This document shows, piece after piece, positions 25,697-35,264 of a stretch of 64,000 bases of DNA (position 1 is the first letter of the stretch; each line of letters starts with the position of its first letter). Position numbers and translations under genes: made by a program. Below the pieces are notes generated by a model. That model saw nothing but the letters and a program-made list of their open reading frames with translations. It was not told the origin of the DNA and did not search any database. Source of the DNA: JBBROS01 sp965213855 (lineage in GTDB: Bacteria; Pseudomonadota; Alphaproteobacteria; Acetobacterales; Acetobacteraceae); assembly GCA_965213855.1 (NCBI GenBank), contig CBDCAA010000007.1, positions 310,001 to 374,000 of the forward strand, written 5' to 3'.

Positions 25697-26368
25697 ATGA
25701 CCCCCGAACCCATCCAACTCGTCATCTTCGACTGCGACGGCGTGCTCATCGACAGCGAAGCGCTCAGCAACCGCATCGTCGCTGCCGAGATCACCAAGCT
25801 CGGCTGGCCCATGGACGAACACGAGGCGATGGCCCGCTTCGTCGGCCACCGCCTGTCCGACATCCCCCCCGTCATTGAGGCCCATCTCGGCCGCCCCGTC
25901 CCGGATGGCTGGGTCGAGGCCCTCCGCGACCGCCTCATCGCCGCCTTCGGCACCGTCGCGCTCATCCCTGGCGCCCGCGAAGCGCTGCAGGCCGTTACCG
26001 CCGCCGGGCTGCCCTACCGCGTGGCCAGCAATTCCTCGCACGAGGAGATGGACGCGAAGTTCGCCAACACCGGCCTTGCCGCGCTCATCGCCGGCCGCCA
26101 GCACAGCGCCCGCGACGTCCCCCGTGGCAAGCCGCACCCGGACGTGTTCCTGGCCGCCGCCGCGGCCGAAGGCGTGCCGCCCGCCGCCTGCCTCGTCATC
26201 GAGGACAGCGTGCCCGGTGCCACCGCCGCGGTCGCAGCCGGCATGACGGTCCTTGGTCTCGACCCTCAGGGGAACGGCGCCGCGTTGGCTGCCGTCGGCG
26301 CCCACGCAATCCGCTCCCTCGCCGAACTCCCGGCCATCCTCCGCGCCGCTCGACGCCAGGCCGCATGA
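25697..26368 (+). CDS. HAD-superfamily hydrolase (phosphoglycolate phosphatase-like)
   Basis: A 223-residue haloacid dehalogenase-fold phosphatase. Motif I is VIFDCDGVLIDSE (about residues 8-20, nucleophile Asp first), motif II the Ser in VASNSSHEEM, motif III the Lys in RGKPHPDVFLAAA, and motif IV VIEDSVPGATAAVAAG. The four-helix cap between motifs I and II assigns it to the beta-phosphoglucomutase/phosphoglycolate group. The start ATG 25697 lies after the REP hairpin. Its stop overlaps the hemJ start (ATGA), so both are in one transcript; a link to haem metabolism is not known. Confidence 0.87.
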   Translation: MTPEPIQLVIFDCDGVLIDSEALSNRIVAAEITKLGWPMDEHEAMARFVGHRLSDIPPVIEAHLGRPVPDGWVEALRDRLIAAFGTVALIPGAREALQAVTAAGLPYRVASNSSHEEMDAKFANTGLAALIAGRQHSARDVPRGKPHPDVFLAAAAAEGVPPAACLVIEDSVPGATAAVAAGMTVLGLDPQGNGAALAAVGAHAIRSLAELPAILRAARRQAA

Positions 26369-26820
26369 CCATCCCGTGGCTCGCGACGGTCTATCCCTGG
26401 ACCAAGTCGTTCCACGTCATCGCCGTCACCGCCTGGATGGCCGGTATCTTCTACTTGCCCCGCCTATACGTGTACCACGTGTCGCTCCCCCGCGGCGGGA
26501 TCGAGAGCGAGCGCTTCAAGGTCATGGAGCGCCGGCTGCTCAAGCAGATCATGCTTCCTGCGATGATCGCGACCTGGTCCTTTGGCCTGCTCCTCGTGCT
26601 CACGCCGGGCATCGTGGACTGGACGACGTTCAACTGGTGGCACGTGAAGCTGCTGATGGTCCTGCTTATGACCGGCTTCCAGGGTGCCGCCGGCAAGTGG
26701 CGGCGCCAGTTTCTCGAGGACCGCAACCAGAAGCCGGAGCGCTTCTACCGCATCGCCAACGAGGTTCCCACGATCCTGCTCGTCGTCATCGTCATCATGG
26801 TCATTGCCAAGCCGTTCTAG
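26365..26820 (+). CDS. hemJ: protoporphyrinogen IX oxidase, HemJ type
   Basis: A 151-residue inner-membrane protein with four helices. It oxidises protoporphyrinogen IX to protoporphyrin IX in bacteria without HemG or HemY. The conserved His of TKSFHVIAVTAWMAGIFYLPRLYVYH (about residues 13-38) and the Lys in FNWWHVKLLMVLLM are the essential residues reported for the family. The gene overlaps the HAD gene by four bases and completes the haem set hemE-hemH-hemJ at this locus. rho follows after about 290 bp. Confidence 0.93.
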   Translation: MTIPWLATVYPWTKSFHVIAVTAWMAGIFYLPRLYVYHVSLPRGGIESERFKVMERRLLKQIMLPAMIATWSFGLLLVLTPGIVDWTTFNWWHVKLLMVLLMTGFQGAAGKWRRQFLEDRNQKPERFYRIANEVPTILLVVIVIMVIAKPF

Positions 26821-27110
26821 AGCGTCATCCGACCAGTCGAGGTCACCTGTCGGATAAACATGCTCGCATCACTGAAAGCGAGTGCCCAATTTCGAATCAC
26901 TTCGATCGGATTGGGCACGAGCCGAACAAACCGCTTGACGCCGCCCCACCCGGATGCCACCTGGACGCCTGCGACGCGGCATTCGCCAGACCGTCGTTCC
27001 TCACCTTGTATCGGCGGCCCCATCCGGCCCCAACTCTCTCCATCTCGGGCCCCCCCGCGCCCCCGCCCTTCCGGGCGATGGCCTCGGCCCTCCCTACATT
27101 AGGGCACCCC
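26821..27110. other. rho leader region, no gene seen
   Basis: This 290-bp stretch between hemJ and rho contains no supported coding region. It is C-rich in its second half (26941-27110), as expected for an untranslated leader through which Rho can regulate its own gene. No defined operator is visible. Confidence 0.4.
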
Positions 27111-28385
<1,275 letters not shown>

Positions 28386-28404
28386 TATCGCAGACGATCA
28401 CGGC

Positions 28405-28430
28405 GTAGGGTGGGCCTCCAGCCCACCTAC
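28405..28430. terminator. hairpin after rho
   Basis: GTAGGGTGGGC (28405-28415) pairs with GCCCACCTAC (28421-28430), leaving a 5-nt loop and one unpaired G, 20 bp after the rho stop. There is no T-run, so it may be an extragenic palindrome rather than an intrinsic terminator. The GTAGGGTGGGC motif is common in scattered proteobacterial repeats. Confidence 0.5.
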
Positions 28431-28467
28431 GATGGCCCCAGCGGGCGCAAACCCATTGTTGAAGAAC

Positions 28468-28486
28468 CTTCACAAAACTGAAACCC
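28468..28486 (+). promoter_or_regulatory. conserved element upstream of truncated pit
   Basis: CTTCACAAAACTGAAACCC ends 56 bp before the start codon. The same element (CTTCATAAAACCGAAACCC, two changes) occurs at the same distance before the intact pit at 35190-35208, while the sequence around it has diverged. It is probably a promoter or operator shared by both paralogues; a Pho-box-like relation is possible but the spacing is off by one. Confidence 0.5.
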
Positions 28487-28542
28487 TAACCTCCGGCAGC
28501 GCTTCGTAAGGAAGCGTCACGCCAACCGCCGGAGCCCGACGT

Positions 28543-28809
28543 ATGTCCGACTTCACCGCCGACCAGCTCGCCCCGGCCTCACGCCCGGGCCCGCACCTCG
28601 ACAAGAAGCCCCATGCCGCCGGCGCGATCGCCTTCATCGCCGTGCTCGCGGCCGGGCTGCTGTTCGCCGCCTTCAGCATTCACAACGACGTCGATGCCGT
28701 CGGCGAGACCAATATCGCGACGGGCGCCTTCGTCCTACTCGGCATCGCGCTCCTCATCGCTCTCGGCTTCGAGTTCGTGAACGGGTTCCACGTTATAAGG
28801 CGTACATAG
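28543..28809 (+). pseudogene. pit phosphate permease, 5' fragment cut by the recombinase element
   Basis: The first 83 codons match the intact copy at 35265 (MSDFTAD, GPHLDKKPH, GLLFAAFS, ATGAFVLLGIA, IALGFEFVNGFH). After NGFH the sequence changes abruptly to VIRRT and a stop, exactly where the inverted repeat CGTTATA of the inserted element begins (28791). The conserved permease motif GFHDTANAVAT is thus broken. The 3' part of this copy is not found elsewhere in the window. It carries its own upstream element (28468-28486) and may still be transcribed. Confidence 0.88.
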
Positions 28810-28972
28810 AAGTGTTCACCTGCTGACGCTGCCGGACCGTCGCTGCTGATCCATTGCGGGTTTAAGAGGCGTCAATTCGGCACTCCGTCGCCCGTCCAAC
28901 GGCTTCGCCGCTAAACAAAATGACCAGAGCACGCCGAACGAAGTAGGGTCACCCTGTTCACCATCGAGGAAT

Positions 28973-30355
28973 TTGTGTTGCCCTAACAGCATCTTCGGCG
29001 AACGATGTGTTCACGCCCGGCTGGTCGGACGCGAACATGGTGGACACATTTTGCCTGGCTTACGCATTGCCTCGTTTGTCACGACGGATGAATTGCCAGG
29101 GCTCTCGCGGCTCGAACTGGCGGCGTGTCACATCCCCGATGGTTTCCGCTTTCTCGTGAAAGACGAGGAGATCGCTGAAGCACCCCTGCTGTTTCTGCAT
29201 AGCCGATATGTTAGGATGAAGAGGAGGGCTTGGGGGAGGGTTGACAATAGCCAGCGGGCTTCGTGCGACGACCTTTTCGAGTGGTTCTCGTTTTTGGAAG
29301 TGGCCGGGCTCCGCTGGGCTGACATCGAAACCGAAGACATCCGTGACTATCGCACGATCCTCGAGAATTCTACCAGTCCGCGCACGCGAAGGCGCTATAG
29401 CGCGAACACAATCAGGCGGCGGCTGGGAACGATAATCGCGTTTCATGACTGGGCTGCGTCGGAGAGCTACACATCGGGCTTGATCCAGCCAACAGTGGTC
29501 GGAAGCCGCTTCCGGAGCATCGACAGCAACGCGCTGGCCCATCTTGCCGGACGTGCCACCGGGCTTGGCGCCTCGGACCTACTTCCGGGTCGGGAGCCTA
29601 GCGAGCCAAGCCCGTTCCACAACATCGGCCAACTTCAGTCGGTGCTGGTCGGGCTCGGACCAAGCCCTCCAGAGCGTGCCCGTGATCTCCGTCCTTCGAG
29701 GGACCGCCTGGCTTCTACATTCGCGCTCGTCACCGGCACGCGAATCAGTGAAACCCTCGCGTTGACACTTTCGGACGTGCTGGGGATGCAACGTCCAGCA
29801 GCGGGTCACGCGACGGCCAGCGCTGTGTTGTCGCTGCGGCAGACCAAGGGCGGACGGCCGAGGAAGGTGCTGGTGCCGACGTGGCTGCTCGACGAACTCG
29901 TCCACTACGCGGAGACGGAGCGCATGGTGCCGGTGCGGCGCGCCCGTGAAGCAGGCCACAAACCGGCGCCCAACCTGTTCGTCAACGGGGCGGATGCGAG
30001 CGACAGGGACGTTGGCCAGGCACTGACGGCAAGGACGCTGTCTCGCTCGTTCAGATCAGCCGTGATCTCGGCGGGCTTGTACGAGCGCATATGCGACGAG
30101 ACGAACGGCGGCCTCCCGGACCGGCTTGTTGCCAACCACTCGTTCCACGACCTCCGCCACACCTTCGCCATCCAGCAATACCTGGCGCGGAGGGCGCGGG
30201 GAGACGCGGAACCCTGGAAGACGATCGCGACGCTTCTTGGCCACAGGAGCTTCAAGACAACCATGGACTACTATCTGCCGTCCGTTTCGCTGGCCGAGGC
30301 TGAAGTCAGCGACGTCATGTCCGATTTCATCGCTAACCTCATCTCGTTCAAATAG
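28973..30355 (+). CDS. tyrosine recombinase 1 of the element
   Basis: A site-specific recombinase/integrase of up to 460 residues. Catalytic residues are visible: Arg I in VTGTRISETLAL (about residue 257), His-x-x-Arg in SFHDLRHTFAIQQYL (about 391), His in LGHRSFKTTM and the nucleophile in MDYYLPS (about 432). The N-terminal part (about 80-190) is a SAM-like core-binding domain (DLFEWFSFLEVAGLRWADI). The start is uncertain: TTG 28973 is the longest, and a TTG at 29051 with GGTGGA upstream is plausible. It ends 9 bp before recombinase 2, whose SD lies at its stop. Confidence 0.87.
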   Translation: MCCPNSIFGERCVHARLVGREHGGHILPGLRIASFVTTDELPGLSRLELAACHIPDGFRFLVKDEEIAEAPLLFLHSRYVRMKRRAWGRVDNSQRASCDDLFEWFSFLEVAGLRWADIETEDIRDYRTILENSTSPRTRRRYSANTIRRRLGTIIAFHDWAASESYTSGLIQPTVVGSRFRSIDSNALAHLAGRATGLGASDLLPGREPSEPSPFHNIGQLQSVLVGLGPSPPERARDLRPSRDRLASTFALVTGTRISETLALTLSDVLGMQRPAAGHATASAVLSLRQTKGGRPRKVLVPTWLLDELVHYAETERMVPVRRAREAGHKPAPNLFVNGADASDRDVGQALTARTLSRSFRSAVISAGLYERICDETNGGLPDRLVANHSFHDLRHTFAIQQYLARRARGDAEPWKTIATLLGHRSFKTTMDYYLPSVSLAEAEVSDVMSDFIANLISFK

Positions 30356-30364
30356 GAGCAGGCC

Positions 30365-32383
30365 TTGACCGTACGGAGACGGGGGACGAACGCTCCGCAA
30401 ACATCGGCACGACGCGGGAAGATGGACAGGAGCTTCCTCTTGCCTGTGTCGGCGACCGACGCCCGCATGACGGTGATCGACGGGAACACGGAACCGAAGG
30501 GCTTGGTCCGGCTCGCGGCCCTAGCCAAAACCGGTGCCACAACGGTCACGGACACTGCGACTGGAAAGACTGTGATCCATCTCGCAACGAGGAACGTGCG
30601 CGGCCTGCCCATGTCTCCGTTCGTGCTTGATTGGCACCGTTTCGGAGAGATCGGCACGGCCTTCGCCGAAGCGCTTGGTGCCATGAAGATGAAACCGTCG
30701 TCGTTGAAAGAGAAGGTCGATGACGTTCGGTTATTTTTGTCGTGGTTGCCTTCGCGATTCACCGACGGTCTGCCAGAAACGCTTTGCGCGATCGGAACGG
30801 ACAAGTTGCTCGCTTACAGAGCCTACCTGGATTCCGCTACGGACGCCTTCGGCAAACCCTACTCCGCCCAGACGAAGCACAAGCGCCTAAGCAACGTGAG
30901 GACAGTCTTCACATGGCTCCAGAAGCCGTCGGGAGAGTGGCGGTCCAGGCTTGATCCCCAGCTCCGCTTCCCTCAAGGCGCGTGGGCGGCGGCGGAGAAG
31001 CAGGCGAAACCCCGCCCGACGATATCTGGAGACGGCATTCGAGCCATTCTGATGGCCGCCGCCTTCGAGGTCGGCAAGACCATGGCCCGCCACAAGGAGG
31101 GCTTGGAGCTTGTCGCCTACGGTCGCAAGCGGCTCCACAAGGGGATGGACCGCATGTCCGACTTCAAGGAGCTTTCGGTGGCGGTAGCCGCTATCGAGGA
31201 CTGGTTCGGCGGTTTCGCCGTCAGCTTGAAGCAGGTATACGGCACCAACCGAGGGCTCGGCCGGGCACTCCAGTACGTCCACGGCGCCGGGACAGTGTTC
31301 CGCTACCTGTACCCTGGCGGCCGGGAGATGGTGCCTTTCGTCGTCCTACTTTCCGCCTACACAGCATACAACGCCGACACCATCCTCGGCCTTCGGCTTG
31401 ATCAGATCGTCACGAACGACGTGTTCGCGGACCAGTTTCGGATGGACATACCGAAGCGCCGGAACAGCCGCGTGCAGGAGCGATCATTTTCGCACGGTCC
31501 CGCACGTCTTGCGACGAAAGGGGCCAAGGGTCGTGCGAAGCGGGGGACCACCCAGAACAGGTCTTTCCGCATCGACCCGAACGATGAGCTCTCCGCGTAT
31601 ACGTTGATCGAGAACGTCAAGTTGCTCACGGAAGGCCTCCGACCTCGGGCTTCAAACAACGAAACGGATCGTTTGTTCCTGTTCCACGTCAAGGCGCCGC
31701 AGGACGGCGGGGTCCGCTCCTTCGGGACTCGGGAAAGCGAGACAATATCCGGAGACGCCCTATGGAAGTATCTGCTGCGAGCATTCATCGCGGAGAACGA
31801 CCTCCCGGAGTTCGGCCTGTCTTCGATCCGAGCTTCCATGGCGGACGCGGCCGAGCAGCTGACCGGCGATATACGCGCTGTGCAACTGCTGCTGGGCCAT
31901 GTGGGGACCGATGTCACGTTCACCCACTATCTCTCTGCGGGAGCCCGGAAACGTGCCTCGGAGTCTGTCGCCGTCGGACAGGCGATGCGCCACAGGTGGG
32001 TCGAGACGGGAGGCAGGCGCGACGTGCGCGAGGGCGGGCAGGGCGACAGCCTCATGTCCGCCACGCCCGGGATGGACTGCTTCGACCCACACGATTCGCC
32101 GATGCCCGGCCAGACTGCGGGAAAGATGTGCTCGGCCTGGTTGGCGTGCTTCTTCTGCCCGCTGGGCTTTATTAGGCCCGATGACGGCCATGGTCTCGCC
32201 CGTCTGATGCAGCTCGAAGCGCATATATCGGAAGCAAGGACGACGATCGCGGCGGAACGCTACCAAGCCGTCTATGTCCCCATTCTGATGAAAATCCCCT
32301 TGTGGCTGATGAAATTCAGCCCTGCTGCCCGGGAGGCCGCGCTTGCGATCACCTACCTGAAGCAGCTGCCGGAACTGGAATGA
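30365..32383 (+). CDS. tyrosine recombinase-like protein 2, first catalytic Arg missing
   Basis: A 672-residue protein of the Tn554 TnpB-like class. It starts at TTG 30365 with AGGAG about 8 bp upstream. The C-terminal catalytic region has SSIRASMADAAEQLTGDIRAV, LLGHVGTDVTFTHYLSAG with the second Arg, His and candidate Tyr (about residue 520). The block that normally reads TGxR is AYTAYNADTILGLRL (about residue 335), in which the Arg is replaced by Asn. A C-terminal region rich in Cys and Trp (MCSAWLACFFCPLGFI) follows the Tyr. It could act as an architectural or DNA-binding partner of recombinases 1 and 3. Confidence 0.8.
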   Translation: MTVRRRGTNAPQTSARRGKMDRSFLLPVSATDARMTVIDGNTEPKGLVRLAALAKTGATTVTDTATGKTVIHLATRNVRGLPMSPFVLDWHRFGEIGTAFAEALGAMKMKPSSLKEKVDDVRLFLSWLPSRFTDGLPETLCAIGTDKLLAYRAYLDSATDAFGKPYSAQTKHKRLSNVRTVFTWLQKPSGEWRSRLDPQLRFPQGAWAAAEKQAKPRPTISGDGIRAILMAAAFEVGKTMARHKEGLELVAYGRKRLHKGMDRMSDFKELSVAVAAIEDWFGGFAVSLKQVYGTNRGLGRALQYVHGAGTVFRYLYPGGREMVPFVVLLSAYTAYNADTILGLRLDQIVTNDVFADQFRMDIPKRRNSRVQERSFSHGPARLATKGAKGRAKRGTTQNRSFRIDPNDELSAYTLIENVKLLTEGLRPRASNNETDRLFLFHVKAPQDGGVRSFGTRESETISGDALWKYLLRAFIAENDLPEFGLSSIRASMADAAEQLTGDIRAVQLLLGHVGTDVTFTHYLSAGARKRASESVAVGQAMRHRWVETGGRRDVREGGQGDSLMSATPGMDCFDPHDSPMPGQTAGKMCSAWLACFFCPLGFIRPDDGHGLARLMQLEAHISEARTTIAAERYQAVYVPILMKIPLWLMKFSPAAREAALAITYLKQLPELE

Positions 32384-32386
32384 CAC

Positions 32387-34372
32387 ATGGGACTTGAACA
32401 GCTGCACAGGCTGCCGCGTGACCATGTCGCGACCAAACCCGTCTCTGCACGCAGTATTTGGTCCGACCGGGTTTGGCTCTTCGACAACCCAACTGCTGGT
32501 GCCTCCCCCGTGATGGTCGACTGGGGGCGTGGCCTGGCAAACGGCTCCACCCTGCTGGACCCGGAATGGGGACCTTTTCTGGAGGCATGCAAGTGCCTGC
32601 TTTGGTCCCTGATCACGGAACCAATCAGGGGCAGACCATTGAAGGTGGGGTCCCTCGACGGGTGGATCTACGGGCTCTGGTTTATCGTCGACTGGATGTC
32701 GACTGCCGATTACCGGCATATGCACGAACTCGATGCCGGAGCCATCGACGAATACCTGGAGCACCTCATCTCGGAGAAGCTTCCAGAGGACGACGAAGAT
32801 ACCCTGAGCGGGCAGCAACTGTCCAAGTACATCAGGCCGCTCGCCCACATGTGGTGGCAAACCGACGCACTGGCCGCCTCTGGTATGAAAACCCTTCCCG
32901 AGCAACCGTTCGGCGGAAGAGCTTTCTCGGCTGTCGCCGCCGACCTGAGCGAGTTCACCTACGGCGAGATACCTTCTGTGGATGACGCGACATTCATCGC
33001 TACGGTAAACTGCCTGGATGCCTGGGTCGGCTACAGGGGCGAGGACATCGTCCGCCTGCTGGACCTCACGACCGATCTCAAGCAGAGCCACGGCCCAAAT
33101 TGCTGGAAGCAGCAAATGCTGGGAGGGAAAGTCGTCGTGCGCCCCGAACTAGCGGATTTCCGCTTCTCGACCGATCCGGCAACCGGTCTTCCCTGGCACG
33201 CTTCCATCGATACGATCGACGGCGCGTCCCGCACTGTCAGAACTTTGGTGCGCGCTTTGAACATGGCAGGGATCATCGCCGTCCAGGCCATGACAGGATT
33301 GCGGATCAGCGAGGTCTGCGGCCTGGACGCCGATCCGAGACATCTCGGCCCTTACCCATCCTGCATCGAGGTGGAGTCGTCCGCGTCAGGTCTCTATGAC
33401 GTTTTCTTCATCACCGGGAAGCTGTTCAAGACCACCAGCCTATGGATCGACGCGCGCTGGGTCGCGGGCTTGCGTCCCAAGGGATCGGCCCACCTTCCCC
33501 CGCCTGTCCGAGCAATAATGTTGATCGAGAGACTGTTCCGGCGCTGGCGGAGAGACAACGCCTTAGCGGCCCTGTTCATCACGACGAAGGCGCGTCACAG
33601 CTCGCCGCAGAGCAAGAACAAAATCAAACGGCAACGAAGTGCAAATCCCCCGCAGAACGTTTGGATCGTGGAACACGTTGGTCTCGTCCCCGCGACACGG
33701 GTGACTTCTCATCAGTGGCGGAAGGCGTTCGCGAAATTTCTTTTCCGCACGGACAAGCGACTGCTCCCTTCCATAGCGCTTCATCTGAAGCACGTCTCCC
33801 TCGCCATGACCGAATTGTACGCGGGAGGAGACCTCGAGCTGATCGACGACATCGACAGCGAGGCCAGCCGACATGCTTCCGAGGTCCTCTTCGAATGGGC
33901 CAGCGGCGTCAAAGCTGCAAAAGGCCCGGTCGCGAAGATGATCATGGACAGGTGTGCCGAACTTGGAAATCGCCTGGGCAATCACTCGGACGACGAGAAG
34001 AGAGAGGAGATCGACCGGATCGTCCAAGAGAACTCCATACGGGTATGGACCCTCACGCAAGGCGAGAAGAATTACGGCACGTGCGTGTTTCGGCCGGGAG
34101 CGGCGATCTGCCGGGCCGACCAGATCGGTCCGGTGCTACGCCCGGACGCCGCGGCGGCCAATCCCGGCCTTTGCGCAGGATGCACAAGCTTGGCGGTGGA
34201 CGACGGCCACTTGCCGTTCTGGACGGAACGGCTCGCCTCGAACGAAAGGCTGTTCGGGGACAACCGCGACACCGACAAAGGAGTAGCCATGCTGGCGCGC
34301 AAGCGTATCGATCAGAGCAGGCATGTGTTGGGATGGCTCGGCCAAGGTACCCGGGGAGGCGAAATTGGCTAG
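32387..34372 (+). CDS. tyrosine recombinase 3 of the element
   Basis: A 661-residue large recombinase. ATG 32387 follows the recombinase 2 stop by 3 bp. The catalytic set is complete: Arg I in AMTGLRISEVCGLD (about residue 305), His-x-x-Arg in TSHQWRKAFAKFLFRTD (about 441), His in LKHVSLAMTELYAGGD with Tyr at about residue 477. A Cys-containing tail (TCVFRPGAAICRADQ, AGCTSLA) after the catalytic domain may bind a metal. Such long recombinases with C-terminal tails occur in Tn554-type elements. Its 3' end overlaps the accessory gene. Confidence 0.85.
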   Translation: MGLEQLHRLPRDHVATKPVSARSIWSDRVWLFDNPTAGASPVMVDWGRGLANGSTLLDPEWGPFLEACKCLLWSLITEPIRGRPLKVGSLDGWIYGLWFIVDWMSTADYRHMHELDAGAIDEYLEHLISEKLPEDDEDTLSGQQLSKYIRPLAHMWWQTDALAASGMKTLPEQPFGGRAFSAVAADLSEFTYGEIPSVDDATFIATVNCLDAWVGYRGEDIVRLLDLTTDLKQSHGPNCWKQQMLGGKVVVRPELADFRFSTDPATGLPWHASIDTIDGASRTVRTLVRALNMAGIIAVQAMTGLRISEVCGLDADPRHLGPYPSCIEVESSASGLYDVFFITGKLFKTTSLWIDARWVAGLRPKGSAHLPPPVRAIMLIERLFRRWRRDNALAALFITTKARHSSPQSKNKIKRQRSANPPQNVWIVEHVGLVPATRVTSHQWRKAFAKFLFRTDKRLLPSIALHLKHVSLAMTELYAGGDLELIDDIDSEASRHASEVLFEWASGVKAAKGPVAKMIMDRCAELGNRLGNHSDDEKREEIDRIVQENSIRVWTLTQGEKNYGTCVFRPGAAICRADQIGPVLRPDAAAANPGLCAGCTSLAVDDGHLPFWTERLASNERLFGDNRDTDKGVAMLARKRIDQSRHVLGWLGQGTRGGEIG

Positions 34373-34886
34373 TTTCCCGGTGCCTTCGCGATCCGAAGGT
34401 GAAAGGCCTCCGAAGGGAGCCGAGAAAAACTTGCTCGAAGCCATTGCCCGGCTCCACGCCGGTGCGCCGCGCGACCCGGACCTCCAGGCACGGGCGCGGG
34501 CAAGGAAACTGAGGGTCAACGCGACCACAGCCACCTTGGAAGCAGGGTGCGCGCGGCGGCTTGCGTATGCGTTCCCCCGGGTGCGGCTGGCGCTCGCGAT
34601 CGATCATGAGGCGGGCCCGGGGGACGCGGGGACAGCGCCCCGTGTTGAACGCAAGTCCCTCCAGGAGATCGTCATCCAGCTCCGTCATGACAATGCGGAG
34701 CTCAGGCGCGGGCGTGACAAAGCAGTGTCCATGGCGGCTACCATGGTGATCAGGATGCGCAACATGGAAAGAGACGTGAACAAGGAGGTTCGCAAATCCC
34801 GGAGAAACGCAAAACGGGCGAAGAACGACAACCAGGTCGTCGGCAACGTTTATCGGCTCCGTCCAGACGATGGCGAGCCGGGATAA
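34365..34886 (+). CDS. coiled-coil accessory protein of the element (TnpC-like)
   Basis: A 173-residue basic protein. The preferred start is TTG 34365 (read LASFPVPSRSEG), because GGGGAGG lies at 34352-34358, 6 bp upstream; ATG 34323 is the longer alternative. The C-terminal half (LQEIVIQLRHDNAELRRGRDK onward) has heptad spacing and ends in a very basic KEVRKSRRNAKRAKND segment, which suggests a coiled coil with DNA-binding tail. Position and size match TnpC of Tn554, which stimulates and orients transposition. It overlaps recombinase 3 by 8 bp. Confidence 0.68.
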   Translation: MASFPVPSRSEGERPPKGAEKNLLEAIARLHAGAPRDPDLQARARARKLRVNATTATLEAGCARRLAYAFPRVRLALAIDHEAGPGDAGTAPRVERKSLQEIVIQLRHDNAELRRGRDKAVSMAATMVIRMRNMERDVNKEVRKSRRNAKRAKNDNQVVGNVYRLRPDDGEPG

Positions 34887-35264
34887 AGGAGGTCGGTCTG
34901 CCGGACATCGTGGCTGCCCTCAAGCCTTGCCGCGTCGCCCGGTCGGCGGAGTGGCGGGCCCAGCCAGGGGTAGGTCCAACGCGCATGACGGGCAAGCTCC
35001 GGGACATTGCGCAAGGGCCACAGCGTCCCTTCCTGGCCAGCATGCGAAGTATTTGTGACAATTCGGCGCATGGAACGGGTTCGGATAAGCGAGTCAACGT
35101 AGGCATGGTATAACGAGCAATGATGCCTGCCTCCATGGAGTGCCGGTGCGCGCTGTCAGAGCTACCGATCTTTCTTCGACCGCGGGAAGCTTCATAAAAC
35201 CGAAACCCACAACGCCGTGATTTCTGATTACTCGGGACATACCCTCCGCTGGAGCATCGCCCAA
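34887..35264. other. element right end and pit promoter region, no gene seen
   Basis: This 378-bp stretch contains the inverted end TATAACG (35109-35115), a GAACGGGTTC copy (35073-35082) that also occurs in the left pit flank (28779-28788), and the conserved pit upstream element at 35190-35208. No coding region is supported. Confidence 0.5.
35190..35208 (+). promoter_or_regulatory. conserved element upstream of intact pit
   Basis: CTTCATAAAACCGAAACCC, matching 17 of 19 bases with the element upstream of the truncated pit and lying at the same distance (56 bp) from the start codon. It is probably part of the promoter or a regulator site. Confidence 0.5.

Larger units (their letters stand above)
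28791..35115. mobile_element. Tn554/RIT-like element with three tyrosine recombinases
   Basis: A 6.3-kb element inserted in pit. The left end CGTTATAAGGCGTAC (from 28791) and the reverse complement of the right end CGTTATACCATGCCTAC (to 35115) share CGTTATA and a nearby TAC, giving short imperfect inverted ends. Inside are four overlapping or near-abutting plus-strand genes: recombinases of 460, 672 and 661 residues and a 173-residue coiled-coil protein. The organisation resembles Tn554 (TnpA, TnpB, TnpC) and recombinase-in-trio (RIT) elements. Continuation of the disrupted pit copy is not found beyond the right end, so the right boundary is less certain than the left. No passenger gene is present. 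Confidence 0.72.
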
